Positions 12,388-23,877 of a stretch of 64,000 bases of DNA are shown piece after piece; position 1 is the stretch's first letter; each line of letters opens with the position of its first letter. Position numbers and translations under genes: made by a program. Where the stretch lies: positions 154,032-218,031 of the forward strand of contig JALJCO010003979.1 of NCBI GenBank assembly GCA_023101725.1, written 5' to 3'. This stretch comes from Atherinomorus stipes. Its lineage: Eukaryota; Chordata; Actinopteri; Atheriniformes; Atherinidae. A model generated the notes under the pieces. It saw only the letters and a program-made list of their open reading frames with translations. It was not told the DNA's origin and ran no database searches.

Positions 12388-12486
12388 AAGCTCAGCAGTT
12401 TAGCTGATTGAAAAACTCTATTTTTATATATGAAGCCTCCTGTGGACTCGATATTGAGGAAGCTCTGAAAGATTTCTGATGTGCAG

Positions 12487-12492
12487 AATAAA
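12487..12492 (+). promoter_or_regulatory. gpn1: Polyadenylation signal, probably for gpn1
   Basis: AATAAA occurs about 600 bases after the gpn1 stop, in gcagaataaaaacgag. A T/G-rich stretch (ctcttctgttctcac) follows some 35 bases later. It is the first canonical signal after the stop. Confidence 0.65.
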
Positions 12493-12499
12493 AACGAGC

Positions 12500-13230
12500 T
12501 TTAAGTTCAGAGCTGGATCAGACCTCTTCTGTTCTCACATTTTACATAAAAGAAAACAGCTGTTAAATGAGTAGTAAGCTATTCTTTAAATACAACAAAT
12601 GCAAACAAAATGCAAACAAAACAAAAATAAAATAAAGATAAAAACACTCCCACATATAGACCCATGCACACATACATGTACACACTCACATGCACATATA
12701 CTGTAGTTATATTTACGTGCTTGTATTAACTGCCACGCTGGTCATTTTTACACTTTCAGCTTTGGTATTAAGGAGGGTGAAATGGTTCGGCTTTCATCAC
12801 GTCTGTGATGCTGACCGGCCTATCAGAGGCAGTGTTGGTTGCTTTCACATCGACCGCAAACCAGTGAGCAGAAATGGAGAAGAAAAGAACAAGAAAACCC
12901 AACTGGACAAGTTATTTCTGTGACCACTGTGAGTTTTTCTTTCAACATCTGGGACCTCATTTATAAAACTGTGCTTATGATCTGTAGTAAAAGTGTATGT
13001 ATATGCCCAAAAGTAAAAGTATACGTACACCAAAAAATATTCAGATGTATAAATCCATGTGTACGCACAGATTCAAGCAATTACTCCTTTATAAATCGCC
13101 GTCTTCCTGGAAGTTGGTGCAGGTGAATTTGGCCCCGCCCCCTACACACCCACATTCTACCATATATGGTCAATGCAAAGTACTTCATGGATGTTTTTGC
13201 ATATAAATGAGCCAGCAGGTGATTGTTACA
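12500..13230. other. Intergenic DNA; tail resembles a fish MITE of the ctcatttataaa type
   Basis: There is no gene. From about 12950 the sequence (gacctcatttataaaac, then tacgcacagattcaag) resembles a family with ctcgtttataaacattgcg and gtacgcacaaaa seen again near 61990. Both may be remnants of one non-autonomous family. The assignment is weak. Confidence 0.35.
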
Positions 13231-13792
13231 CACTCAAAAATAGAGGTACGAGATAGGATCATTTCTGCACCTGTAGGTACTTTATTTTACAAATGTTCTC
13301 TCAAAAGTACAATATTGGTCTTTATGAGGCCAGAAGTACCTATATACTATGAAAAAGGGTCCACAGTAATATAAAGTACACATTTGTACCATTTCAACCC
13401 TAAGGGTACCTGCAGCATTGAAAAATGTGTGTACTTGTACAATAACTATAAATACCAGTACTTCTAAACAGTAGTATAATTATAATTATTATATTATGAT
13501 TTTCATAATAATCATAGTAATAATTATATGTATAATTATATATGTGTTTGGCCTAATATTTCTATAATAATTATTCATTTATTATTAGCATCTTTGATTG
13601 TTGTCATAATCTCTATTTTATTGACTTTATTCATCATCTTTAATTGGTTTAATTGTACTTTATTAACTCATACAGCTTGATAAGGTACAAAAATGGACCA
13701 TGAAGGTACAGAAATGTCCTTCAGAAAGGAACCCCCCCAGCGACGAGCTTTGGACCCTTTTAAGTACAAATTGGTACCTGTATTTTTGAGTG
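13231..13792 (+). mobile_element. MITE with cactcaaaaata terminal repeats, copy 1
   Basis: It begins cactcaaaaatagaggtac and ends gtacctgtatttttgagtg, giving inverted termini of about 19 bp. A second copy of about 560 bp lies at 40616-41175 in opposite orientation. The interior is AT-rich with no transposase frame. Confidence 0.85.
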
Positions 13793-13798
13793 TGCACC

Positions 13799-14075
13799 AT
13801 TTCACAAACTGACTGACCAGTTCCCTGTACTCGGCTTCTTGTCCATCACTGATACACCCCACAACTGCAGAGTCATCAGAGTATTTCTGCAGATGACAGG
13901 ATCAGAGTTGTACTGGAAGTCTGAGGTGTACAGTGTAAAGAGGAATGGTGAGAGTACAGTTCCTTGTGGTGCTCCAGTGCTGCTGACCACCATCTCAGAC
14001 ACACAACCTTTCAGTCTCACAAGCTGTGGTCTGTTTGTGCGGTAATCAAAAGCCGCATTCGGACAGAGCAGTTCT
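13799..14075 (-). pseudogene. LINE reverse transcriptase fragment
   Basis: Reading the - strand, one frame gives SSTGAPQGTVLSPFLFTLYT, a classic non-LTR reverse transcriptase segment (box with PQG..LSP.LF). After a frameshift, a YADD-like box appears as YSDDSAVVGCISDG. The downstream end abuts the preceding MITE. It is a short 5'- and 3'-truncated retrotransposon relic. The family looks like those with TLYTSDF in fish; the exact clade is not determined. Confidence 0.8.
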
Positions 14076-14079
14076 AGCA

Positions 14080-14810
14080 ACTGCTCGCCTGGAACTTTGT
14101 TCTATGAGCGACCCTCTCCAGGGGAATCGTTTCATTTTGCATTCGCACACGAGTCGGGGATCTTGCTAGAATCCACTGGAAGGTGATACTTTGTTTTATG
14201 GAGGTAATGAAATTCTTTGTATTGGATGGGTTTTTCCAGTCCTGTATGTTCCACAGGTGATTCATTTCTTAAATTTTTGTGTCAGAACATTTAATTAATT
14301 GTCTGCAATCGGGGTGTGAAGAAGACTTTAAGCGATATAGTAAAAAATGCTCGTGGAAAACATCATCCAGCCTGCCTTTAACAAGTCTGATAGAAATCTA
14401 CCAGCTCTGTAAAAGTCCAGAAGATTCTGTTCGGGTTTCAGTGTTGAACTGCAGGATGAATAAAATTCCTCCCTCAGTTCTGATCCATCCTGGAGGTTTT
14501 CATCCTGCAGCTCGGCTCCTCTTTCATGTGTGAGCTGTGAATGGCTTCAGTTAGCGTGCCCACGCCGCTGCCAGCATGCCGGCCGGCGCCCACACGCTCG
14601 CTCAGATCCGGCTGCGTGGTCACACTCAACAGACGGTGACTCATTTCTTTCACAGCTCGGAGCTTCAGTCTGAAGAGCTGCAGAGCAGAAACATCCTCGG
14701 CAGAATGGGTGGACGTCCACACGCCTGCAGGACAGAAATTAGATGGGACGTGAGGTAAATGTGTGTGTTGACATGTACGGTCATGTCTAAGAGAAAAAAG
14801 TTCCCTCATC
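14080..14810. other. Intergenic DNA, nothing recognised
   Basis: Unique-looking sequence with scattered short open frames and no family motif. Confidence 0.4.
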
Positions 14811-15018
14811 ACTGAAAAAACTCAAATCTTACCAAGTATTTTTTTTCATTTCTAGTCAAAATATTTCATCACATTCAAAATAAGACAAAATTACTGAAAG
14901 AGACATTTCAGTGAGATATAGGAACTTGTTTTAAGGCGATGCATCTTATTTCAAGAAATCTTATCAAGAAAATTTCACTTGTTCTATTAGCAGAATTTAA
15001 TCTGATAAGCAAAAAAAA
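14811..15018 (+). mobile_element. Half copy of a foldback MITE (tctagtcaaaatat type)
   Basis: It contains cttaccaagtatt, tctagtcaaaatatttcatc, aaaataagac and ttacatttcagtgagat-like words. They also occur in the longer palindromic copy at 27080-27520 and a short fragment at 33597-33672. Confidence 0.7.
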
Positions 15019-15159
15019 GCTTCTTCTTTTCCTTCATGAAAGAGATGAAGAGCTCTGCAAAAAACGTCCTCAGCATCAGGAAGCGTCTTTTCTGGGGTGG
15101 TTTGGTCCTGTCAGGTTCCTGGGCAAGGATCTGCCCCGGCATGGGTGTCCTTCAGGCCT

Positions 15160-16125
15160 GCTGGGGTCACGGGTGGCCCTCGGGTATCTTGGGGGTGTGG
15201 GTGGCCCTCGGTTATCTTGGGGGTGTGGGTGGTCCTCATGTATCCTGGGGGTGTGGGTGGCCCTCGGGTATCTTGGGGGTGTGGGTGGCCCTCGGTTATC
15301 TTGGGGGTGTGGGTGGTCCTCGGGTATCTTGGGGGTGTGGGTGGCCCTCGGGTATCTTGGGGGTGTGGGTGGCCCCTCGGTTATCTTGGGGGTGTGGGTG
15401 GTCCTCGGGTATCTTGGGGGTGTGGGTGGCCCCCTCGGGTATCTTGGGGGTGTGGGTGGCCCTCGGTTATCTTGGGGGTGTGGGTGGTCCTCGGGTATCT
15501 TGGGGGTGTGGGTGGTCCTCGGGTATCTTGGGGGTGTGGGTGGTCCTCGGGTATCTTGGGGGTGTGGGTGGTCCTCAGGTATCTTGGGGGTGTGGGTGGT
15601 CCTCGGGTATCTTGGGGGTGTGGGTGACCATCTGGTATCTTGGGGGTGTGGGTGGTCTTCGGGTATCTTGGGGTTGTGGGTGGTCCTCGGGTATCTTGGG
15701 GGTGTGGGTGGTCCTCGGGTATCTTGGGGACATGGGTGGCCCTCGGGTATCTTGGGGGTGTAGGTGGCCCCCTGGGTTTCTGGGGTCATGGGTGACCATC
15801 TGGTATTCTGGGGTTGTGGGTGACTCTTAGGTATCCTGGCATTACGGGTGGCCCTCGGGTATCTTGGGGTCACGGGTGACCTGGGGGGTGGGTGGCCCTC
15901 GGGTTTCTGGGGGGGTGTAGGTGGCCCCCTGGGTTTCTGGGGTCATGGGTGACCATCTGGTATTCTGGGGTTGTGGGTGACTCTTAGGTATCCTGGCATC
16001 ACGGGTGGCCCTCGGGTATCTTGGGGTCACGGGTGACCTGGGGGGGTGGGTGGCCCTCGGGTTTCTGGGGGGGTGTAGGTGGCCCCCTGGGTTTCTGGGG
16101 GCGTGGGTGGCCCTCGGGTGTAAAA
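15160..16125. repeat. 28-bp minisatellite
   Basis: Unit of 28 bp, cctcgggtatcttgggggtg followed by tgggtggt, about 25 good copies to 15760 and then degenerate copies. An approximately 165-bp segment (15780-15945 region) is duplicated in tandem to 15950-16110. The array resumes after insertions at about 16530 and 16925. Confidence 0.93.
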
Positions 16126-16129
16126 ATAG

Positions 16130-16530
16130 AAAAGTCACGCACGTCTCGAGAAAATCTCAACCCAGGTGCTGGACTGCAAGGAAACTCAATAGAAAGGAAA
16201 AAATGGATCCACACAAACTGGATGTAGCTCCCATTAATATTTATTTGCAGAATGCAAGAAGAGTAACGTTTCGAGTGTATGCCCTTCTTCAGACTCAAAT
16301 CATTACTTGATCACATGATGAAGTCATGCGATCATGACAAGAGTATGTCATCAAGTCAAAAAAGATGTTTTCAAATATATACAGGGATAAATTCATACAT
16401 AAATCTAATATGTGACAAAAATGTTTACATACAAAAATACTATTTAAAAAAAATATTCTCAACATGTATGTATATAACACACACACATATAAACACATAC
16501 ATGTCCATACATGCACACATCTATCAGTGA
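16130..16530. mobile_element. Unidentified insertion splitting the 28-bp array
   Basis: Non-repetitive AT-rich sequence separates two blocks of the 28-bp array. It includes cgtttcgagtgtatgccctt next to cttcagactca, a phrase common in dispersed vertebrate repeats, and ends in a short acacacatataaacac tract. Element class and borders are not resolved. Confidence 0.4.
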
Positions 16531-16975
16531 CCCTTGGGTGTCCTGGGGGCGTGGATGGCCCTCAGGTTTCTGGGGGGTGTAGGTGGCCCCCTGGGTTTCT
16601 GGGGGCATGGGTGGCCCTCGGGTGTCCTGAAGTCACGGGTGACCCTCGGGTATTCTGGGAGCGTGGGTGGCCCTCTGGTTTTTTTTGGCATCACGGGTGG
16701 CCCTACGGCAGGGTTTCCCGACCCTGGTCCTCAGGGACCCCCGCCCTGCATGTATTCCAGGTTTCCAACTCCACCACACCTGATTCAGATCAACTCAACT
16801 GCTCATCAACTTCTTTGCAAGCTGCTAACGAGCCTTTAATCTTAGTCAGGTGTGTTGAAGTAGGAATATCTGGAAAACCAGCAGGGCGGGGGTCCCTGAG
16901 GACCAGGGTTGGGAAACCCTGACCTAGGGTATCTTGGGGTCACAGGTGGCCCCCTGGTTTTCTGGGGGCGTGCAG
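16530..16975. repeat. Distal remnants of the 28-bp array
   Basis: Degenerate gggtggccctcgggt units at 16535-16700 and 16922-16970 flank a MITE at 16709-16921. They show the array once extended to at least 16970. Confidence 0.75.
16709..16921. mobile_element. 213-bp hAT-like MITE
   Basis: The termini are near-perfect inverted repeats of about 40 bp. The left begins cagggtttcccgaccctggt and the right ends ccagggttgggaaaccctg. The flanks ccctacgg (16701-16708) and acctaggg (16922-16929) match at 6 of 8 positions, as expected for a decayed 8-bp target duplication. It is non-coding. Confidence 0.8.
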
Positions 16976-18185
16976 AGGGTGTGTGAGCGTGCAGAGGCTG
17001 CGTGAGCGTGTAGAGGGTGGGTGCGTGAGCGTGCAGAGGGTGGGTGCGTGAGCGTGCAGAGGGTGGGTGCGGCAGCGTGCAGAGGGTGGGTGCGGGAGCG
17101 TGCAGAGGGTGCGTGAGCGTGCAGAGGTTGCGTGAGCGTGCAGAGGGTGGGTGCGGGAGCGTGCAGAGGGTGGGTGCGGGAGCGTGCAGAGGGTGCGTGA
17201 GCGTGCAGAGGGTGCGTGAGCGTGCAGAGGGTGGGTGCGGGAGCGTGCAGAGGGTGCGTGAGCGTGCAGAGGTTGCGTGAGCGTGCAGAGGGTGGGTGCG
17301 GGAGCGTGCAGAGGGTGGGTGCGTGAGCGTGCAGAGGGTGGGTGCGGCAGCGTGCAGAGGGTGGGTGCGTGAGCGTGCAGAGGGTGCGTGAGCGTGCAGA
17401 GGGTGCGTGAGCGTGCAGAGGGTGGATGCGAAAGCGTGCAGAGGGTGGGTGCGTGAGCGTGCAGAGGGTGGGTGCGGAAGCGTGCAGAGGGTGGGTGCGA
17501 GAGCGTGCGGAGGGTGGGTGCGGTAGCGTGCGGAGGGTGGGTGCGGTAGCGTGCAGAGGGTGGGTGCGTGAGCGTGCAGAGGGTGGGTGCGTGAGCGTGC
17601 AGAGGGTGGGTGCGTGAGCGTGCAGAGGGGTGGGTGCGGTAGCGTGCAGAGGGTGGGTTTGGGAGCGTGCAGAGGGTGGGTTTGGGAGCGTGCAGAGGGT
17701 GGGTGCGGTAGCGTGCAGAGGGTGGGTTTGGGAGCGTGCAGAGGGTGGGTGCGGTAGCGTGCAGAGGGTGGGTGCGGTAGCGTGCAGAGGGTGGGTTTGG
17801 GAGCGTGCAGAGGGTGGGTTTGGGAGCGTGCAGAGGATGCGGGAGCGTGCAGAGGGTGGGTTTGGGAGCGTGCAGAGGATGCGGTAGCGTGCAGAGGGTG
17901 GGTTTGGGAGCGTGCAGAGGGTGGGTGCGTGAGCGTGCAGAGGGTGCGTGAGCGTGCAGAGGGTGGGTGCGTGAGCGTGCAGAGGGTGCGTGAGCGTGCA
18001 GAGGGTGCGTGAGCGTGCAGAGGGTGCGTGAGCGTGCAGAGGGTGCATGAGCGTGCAGAGGGTGGGTGCGTGAGCGTACAGACTGTGCGTGAGCGTGCAG
18101 AGGGTGGATGTTTGCAGAGGGTGCGGGAGCGTGCAGAGGGTGGGTGTTTGCAGAGGGTGGGTGTTTGCAGAGGGTGGATGTTTGC
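16970..18185. repeat. 23-bp minisatellite
   Basis: About 55 copies built from agcgtgcagagggtgggtgc plus gtg, with shortened 15-bp versions (gagggtgcgtgagcgtgca) interspersed and a final run of tgtttgcagagggtgg units. The long open frames here, on both strands, are repeat artefacts. Confidence 0.95.
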
Positions 18186-18189
18186 AGAC

Positions 18190-19650
18190 TGCATTCACGG
18201 TGATGGTGTTGCAGTTCCAGCTGTGTGCCAGCAGGTGGAGCTCCGGATGAAGCGCTCTGTGAGCTGGAAGCTGGTCCTGCAGCATCAGTGACTCACCTTC
18301 GCTGGTATTCAGCCCACACCGCCGTCTGTCCTCCCTCCCCCCGCAGACAGGAACAGTCACGATGCCTCGCCGACTCTAATCAGCCGCACGACTTCACAGA
18401 TGGGCCGGTTTCAGCTGGCTTCATCTGTCACAGCCCAGCTGAGAGCGAGAGCTGTCATCAGAACTTTTTAACATGAAGATCTTCATGTTTGACCGTGAAA
18501 GTTTCAGGAGGAAGCTGCATCCACAGTTTTCTGCTCCATCTCTGGATCCTGGAGGACTTAAAGCACCTGCATGGGCCCCTGACCTTCGGCTCCTGAAAGT
18601 GGTTTCTGGTTTTATCGATGCTGCTTTCCTCAGACCTGCATCCAGGTCTGAGACCTGAGATCTGCAGGAGCTCCACCTCTGTGTAAGCCCGGGAACATCC
18701 TCGTGCTGACGCTGCTGTGAATTCGGTTCCTCAGAGGTTTTTATTAACATTACAGTATCACCCAGCTGCTGCAGATTCACAGGGAGAATCTCCCGTTGCA
18801 CCATATCCCAAAGGTGCAGCAGACCTGGGTCCATAGACCCCCCCAAAGGATCCCTTAGGCTTTGACAGGTCAGAGGCAGTGTGACAATCATCCACACAGA
18901 CGAGCTGCTCCAGATTTGCATCATTTGGACTTTTCGTTCACATGAATCCAGTTTTAGAGCCTGAAAACAACCGTTCTGTTAAACCAGGTCCCGAAGTGAG
19001 TAAACACGATGTGACAGAAACTGTCCGATGAAGTGAATGAATGCTGCAGGGGGGGGGCAGAAAATAAATACATTTGTATACATTTCAAGTATAACAAGAA
19101 AATACAGCAGTAAAATGAGTTACAGTCGTGTTATCACTGGTTTTTCAGCAGTAAACGAAGCATGAATGCTGTAAAATGACCCCCCCCCCCAGGGAAAGTG
19201 CAAGAAATGGTTCGGTCCTCCGACCCTGGCTCGACGCATCACTTCTGTCTGTCAGCAGCGGTTTGCTGAATTCTGACTTTTTTCCGCAACACCCAAAAAA
19301 ATTTTCAGGAAAAATTTTGGGGGGAATTTTTTTTTTCAATTTCTGAAAAAGTCAGAATTCTGACTTTTTTATCTGAATTTACTTTTTTTTTTTCAGTGGC
19401 CCTAATCCTTTTCCGTATAACAGCGAATGCAACGACTGAACTATTTTATTTTATTTTATTCTGTTTATTTTTATGGTTTTAGTTGATGTTTTTTATTGTG
19501 TTTTATTTATTTTTAGTATATTTCACGTATTTTACTTATATGTGTGCATTTTATTTTACTTGAACGTATTTTTACTGTTTTAAATGAGAGCTGGTGGAGC
19601 TACACTTGTTTTCTTGTCTTATTTTATTTTTTTTTTTATTGCTGTGTTTT
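18190..19650. other. Intergenic DNA, no gene recognised
   Basis: Mixed sequence. Around 19255-19420 it carries gaattctgacttttttc and cagtggccctaatcctttt words that partly match the MITE at 49217-49363. G and C homopolymers occur near 19050 and 19180. Confidence 0.4.
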
Positions 19651-19654
19651 TTTA

Positions 19655-19722
19655 TGTGCAGCACTTTGGAGACGTGTTCTGACTGAAATGTGCTTTATAA
19701 ATAAAGTGGATTGGATTGGAAC
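19655..19722 (+). mobile_element. 3' tail of an L2/SINE-like retroelement
   Basis: The phrase cagcactttggagacgtg, then aaatgtgctttataaataaa and a gtggattggattgg tail, resembles the conserved 3' end of fish L2-type LINEs and their SINEs. Only the tail is recognisable. Confidence 0.45.
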
Positions 19723-20945
19723 AAGAAACCATGTAAATAAGCAGCGGGAATTTCTTTTTTTTAAAATCAAAAAAAAAAAAGAGACATATTTTATAAAAAA
19801 TAAAAAAATTTTTTTAAAAAAAAATATAGAAAAAAAAAAAGGGGGGGGTGGAATGGAGGAACCCAGGGAAAAAAAAAAATAATAAAAGTCGTCAGTCCCC
19901 TTGAGTTACAGACATTAAAATACATCCATAAATCTTGATCATTCTCATGAAGGTTCATTTATGTGAGCAGTTGGAGCTGCAGCATAAATGCATGTACCTG
20001 TCTGCAATCACTGAGCTGTGATAACTGATGTAATTTGTTGGTTTATTATATAAATGTAATAACTGTTACATGCTCTGCTGACATTCTTCGGAGCCAGGAG
20101 CCTCTCAGGTTTGGCCAGACAGACCTACAGAAACGGTGAAGACTGAGCTCTGGTAATGGGAATGAATGGAAAGAGAGGTACATGGGGACAAAAAGTGATG
20201 AAAGACATGTTGAAGGAGACGTTTTTTAGAACTTGTCCTCTCAGTCAGATGACCAACTCGTTCATGTTAGGATCATTTTCCTTTGTTGGAATTTAACAAT
20301 ACAAGATACACTGAAACTGTAAATAATACTCTTTATATCAGTTATAAATCTTGCATCGATTTGTGGGGGTGAGGGCCCAACATCAATGTCTTTCATGGGG
20401 CCCCAAATTCCCCTGACTGGAACCTGATGTGACTTCCAGTTTGGCAGATAGATAACAGGCTCCTCAATGAACGGTAGATACGTTTAAGACGTTTATGAGA
20501 AGCTCTGTTAAACTAAAACACAAACATGCAAATGTACATGTTAATAAACTTAAATGAGTCAGATTCTTATCTACACGTGAGCAAATATTACTTTGTGTCC
20601 ATGAAAAATACAGTGATGAGTTTATTATTTAATTGCATTCACACACGACTATCGATAAGCATGAATGCTAACTGAACACTGAAAAACCCGTAGACAGGCT
20701 AACACCAAACGTTCAAACACTGACATCAAATAAACGTCACTCATCACTTGCAGACATGTTCTTTAAGGTCATGTACAGAGAATGTGCAAAAGATGATGGA
20801 GAAAACATAGATATCTATATAATTACTAGATAACTCACCCGCGCTGTTGCTAATGGAGCCAAACATCCGCACCCGGCGGCCATCTTACCACAGGCAGCCC
20901 GCTCACTTACAGCTCGGTTTAGTAGTCAGTCTTTGTCCGTCAGTT
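19723..20945. other. Intergenic DNA with A-rich tract, no gene
   Basis: An A/T-homopolymer-rich patch (19755-19890) includes a ggggggg run. It is followed by about 1 kb of unique-looking AT-rich sequence in which I recognise nothing. Confidence 0.4.
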
Positions 20946-20949
20946 AAGG

Positions 20950-21246
20950 TCGCGGGGGTGCTGGGCCTATCCAGCTAACAGGCGAGAGGCGGGGGTACAC
21001 CCTGGAAGGCGCAGCTGTCACAGGACACACAGAGAGACAGACAACATGCAGTCCTCCTAGGGGATTTAGAGTGATAATTACCTAAATGCATGTTTTGGAT
21101 GTGGGAGGAACGGAGAGAACCCACGCATACAGGGGAGAACATGCACCCACAGGAAGGCCACGGTTGGTTGTTCGAACCCCCTCCCAGCCGGGAATCGACC
21201 AGTGCCTTCTTTGGGGCTGCGGTGCTAACCACCACGCCACCGTGCA
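20950..21246 (-). mobile_element. tRNA-headed SINE
   Basis: On the - strand the element starts near 21246 with cggtggcgtggtggttagc, fitting a Pol III A box (TGGCGTGGTGG). About 60 bases later comes gggttcgaacaacc, a B box. The body includes gcatgttctcccctgt, cctcccacatccaaaacatg and ccagggtgtacccccgcctc. This is a text-book fish dispersed repeat body. Confidence 0.75.
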
Positions 21247-21485
21247 GCATCGGCTTTAAATAACCATAACTTACTCAGTTTTCTACCAATTTTCAATCGG
21301 TCTGGTTTGTTCTAAACGTCAGAGATGCAGGTATGAAACTACATCATTCATGATTATAACTAACGATTCCAGAGCGGAGCGAGTTATAACCGTGGACTTT
21401 AATATTCTAGTAAACAGGCGAGGTGGAATAAACATACACACTGAGCATGTGTGTATTTCTCATTCTCATAATCCATGATAACATA

Positions 21486-22773
21486 CAGTTGTGTGAAAAA
21501 GTGTTTGCCCCCTTTCTGATTTCTTATTTTTTTGCATGTTAGTCACACTTAAATGTAACACAAGTAAACACAAAATGCAGTTTTTAAATGAAGATTTTTT
21601 ATTAGTAAGAGAGGGGGGGGGGGACTCCAAACCTGTATGGCCCTGTGTGAAAAAGTGATACCGATTACTGCCACACCTGTTCTCAATCAAGAAATCACTT
21701 ATAGGACCCTTCCCAGGAGGGGCCGGCCGACCCAAATGACCCCAAGAGCACAGCGACGACTCATCCAAGAGGTCACAAAAGACCCCAGAACAACATCCAA
21801 GAACTGCAGGCCTCACTTGCCTCAATGAAGGTCAGTGTTCATGACTCCCCCATCAGAAAGAGACTGGGGGGCAAAAATGGCTGCATGGCAGAGTTCCAAG
21901 ACCAAAACCACTGCTGAGCAAAAAGAACATAAAGGCTCGTCTCAGTTTAGCCAGAAAGCATCTTGATGATCCCCAAGACTTTTGGGAAAATACTCTGTGG
22001 ACTGACGAGACAAAAGTGGAACTTTCTGGAAGGTGGAGGTCCCATTACATCTGGCGTAAAAGTAACACGGCATTTCAGAAAAGGAACATCATAGCAACAG
22101 TAAAACATGGTGGTGGTAGTGTGATGGTCTGGGGCTGTTTTGCTGCTTCAGGACCTGGAAGACTTGCTGTGGTAAATGGAACCATGAATTCTGCTTCTAC
22201 CAAAAAATCCTGAAGGAGAACGTCCGGCCATCTGTTGGTGACCTCAAGCTGAAGCGCACTTGGGTTCTGCAGCAGAACAATGATCCAGAACACACCAGCA
22301 AGTCCACCTCTGAATGGCTTAAGAACAACAACATGAAGACTTTGGAGTGGCCTAGTCAAAGCCCCCACCTGAATCCCATTGAGATGCTGTGGCATGACCT
22401 TAAAACGGCGGTTCATGCTGGAAAAGCCTCCAATGTGGCTGAATTACAACAATTCTGCAAAGATGAGTGGAACAAAATTCCTCCACAGCGCTGAAGAAGA
22501 CTCACTGCCAGTTATCACAAACGCTTGATGCAGTTGTTGCTGCTAAGGTGGAACAACCAGTTATTAGGTTTAGGGGAAGATCACTTTTTCACACAGGGAC
22601 ATGGAGGGTTGGATTTACCCCCTTACTAATAAAAACCTTCATTTAAAAACTGCATTTTCTGTTTACTTGTGTTATCTTTGTCTAATATTTAAATTTGTCT
22701 GCAACATATAAGTGTGACTAACATGCAAAAAAGTAAGAAATCAGGAAGGAGGAAACAATTTTACACACAGATG
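21486..22773 (+). mobile_element. Tc1/mariner transposon, complete outline
   Basis: The ends are inverted repeats of about 60 bp. The left reads gttgtgtgaaaaagtgtttg and the right is its imperfect complement, with gtgactaacatgcaaaa inside. TA dinucleotides flank both sides (21484-21485 and 22774-22775), the Tc1 target duplication. It encloses the decayed transposase listed separately. Confidence 0.93.
21637..22495 (+). pseudogene. Tc1 transposase relic
   Basis: Frames of a Tc1 DD34E transposase are scattered over this interval. They include LWTDETKVELSG with the first catalytic Asp, GGGSVMVWGCFAASGPGRL, then QQNNDPEHTSKSTSEWL, where the usual second Asp is Asn. SPHLNPIEMLWHDLK retains the Glu of the triad. 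A stop follows NSASTKKS and the frame shifts several times, so it cannot make an active enzyme. Confidence 0.9.
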
Positions 22774-22841
22774 TATTTAACTCCTCATGCAAGAAGCCAA
22801 ACTTACTGAAAATGATTCTTTCTGTTGAGATTCAAAATACT

Positions 22842-22843
22842 TT

Positions 22844-22931
<88 letters not shown>

Positions 22932-22932
22932 T
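22842..22932. repeat. (CTTT)n microsatellite
   Basis: About 22 uninterrupted cttt tetramers. Confidence 0.98.
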
Positions 22933-23072
22933 GTCATGACATCACAGCTCGATGACCTCATTGTTGGTGATTTCACCTTCCAAACTCAGAGATGATGTCA
23001 TCTTTACCAGATATTCTGCTGCTGTTTGTCCTCGAAAGCATCCTGCAGGAGCTGCCAGAGCCCCGCCCCCTT

Positions 23073-23209
23073 TCTCCTCTCCTCTCCTCTCCTCTCCTCT
23101 CCTCTCCTCTCCTCTCCTCTCCTCTCCTCTCCTCTCCTCTCCTCTCCTCTCCTCTTCTCTTCTCTTCTCTTCTCTTCTCTTCTCTTCTCTTCTCTTCTCT
23201 TCTCTTCTT
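23073..23209. repeat. (CCTCT)n then (CTTCT)n microsatellite
   Basis: A pentamer run of ctcct units changes to ctctt units near 23152. The whole tract is pure pyrimidine on the + strand, a candidate for triplex (H-DNA) structure. Confidence 0.97.
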
Positions 23210-23248
23210 GTTTCTGCTGCATCCTCAGCCTGGTTTGACTTTGAGTGC

Positions 23249-23521
23249 CCACACACACACACACACACACACGCACACACACACACACAGGCGGTGTGGC
23301 TGTGAGAGCTCGCAGCTCATTGGCTGCAGGTGACATCATCCTTTGGATGTGGAGGTTTCTCCTCTGCAGCCTCTCTTATGTCCACACACACACACACTCA
23401 CACACACACACACACACACGCACACACGCACACACACACGCACACACACGCACGCACACGCACACACACACGCACACGCACGCACACACACGCGCGCGCG
23501 CACGCACACACACACACACAC
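23249..23521. repeat. (CA)n microsatellites with cg interruptions
   Basis: Two CA tracts, 23249-23290 and 23383-23521. The second has many acgc and a cgcgcgcgc core, an alternating purine-pyrimidine sequence able to form Z-DNA. Confidence 0.95.
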
Positions 23522-23877
23522 TCTGCAGCTGCATTACATCATCTGTTTGGGGTGAAGCAGCTCTGGAACATGCTGTCCTGCTGCAGTGCATGCTGGGAGA
23601 TGAAGTCCTGGCTGCTGTCTCCTCATCAGCTGTTCATAAAAACAATGTTTCTGAAGTCTCAGCCTGCAGCTCATGTCTGTCCCCCATCTCTCCGTCCCCC
23701 TACCTTCCCTCCCCCGTCCCCCCTGTCCCCCCGTCCCCCCGTCCCCCCCGTCTCCGTTCATCCTCGCCGAGCAGCAGATGGAGGCGTTCTGTCTCCGCGT
23801 GTCTTCCAGTCAGGATGAGTAACGCTCGCTGGTTAAATATAGTTCTGACATTTCCTCAGAAACACGTCCACCCACCC

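Noticed and set aside
18180..18300. Exon-like segment after ttgcag (ccagctgtgtgccagcag...)
   Set aside because: Frames close quickly, no family is recognised, and no partner exons were seen.
16842..18360. Two ~450-480-codon open frames on the - strand
   Set aside because: Both are overlapping readings of the 23-bp array in different frames, with no homology signal.
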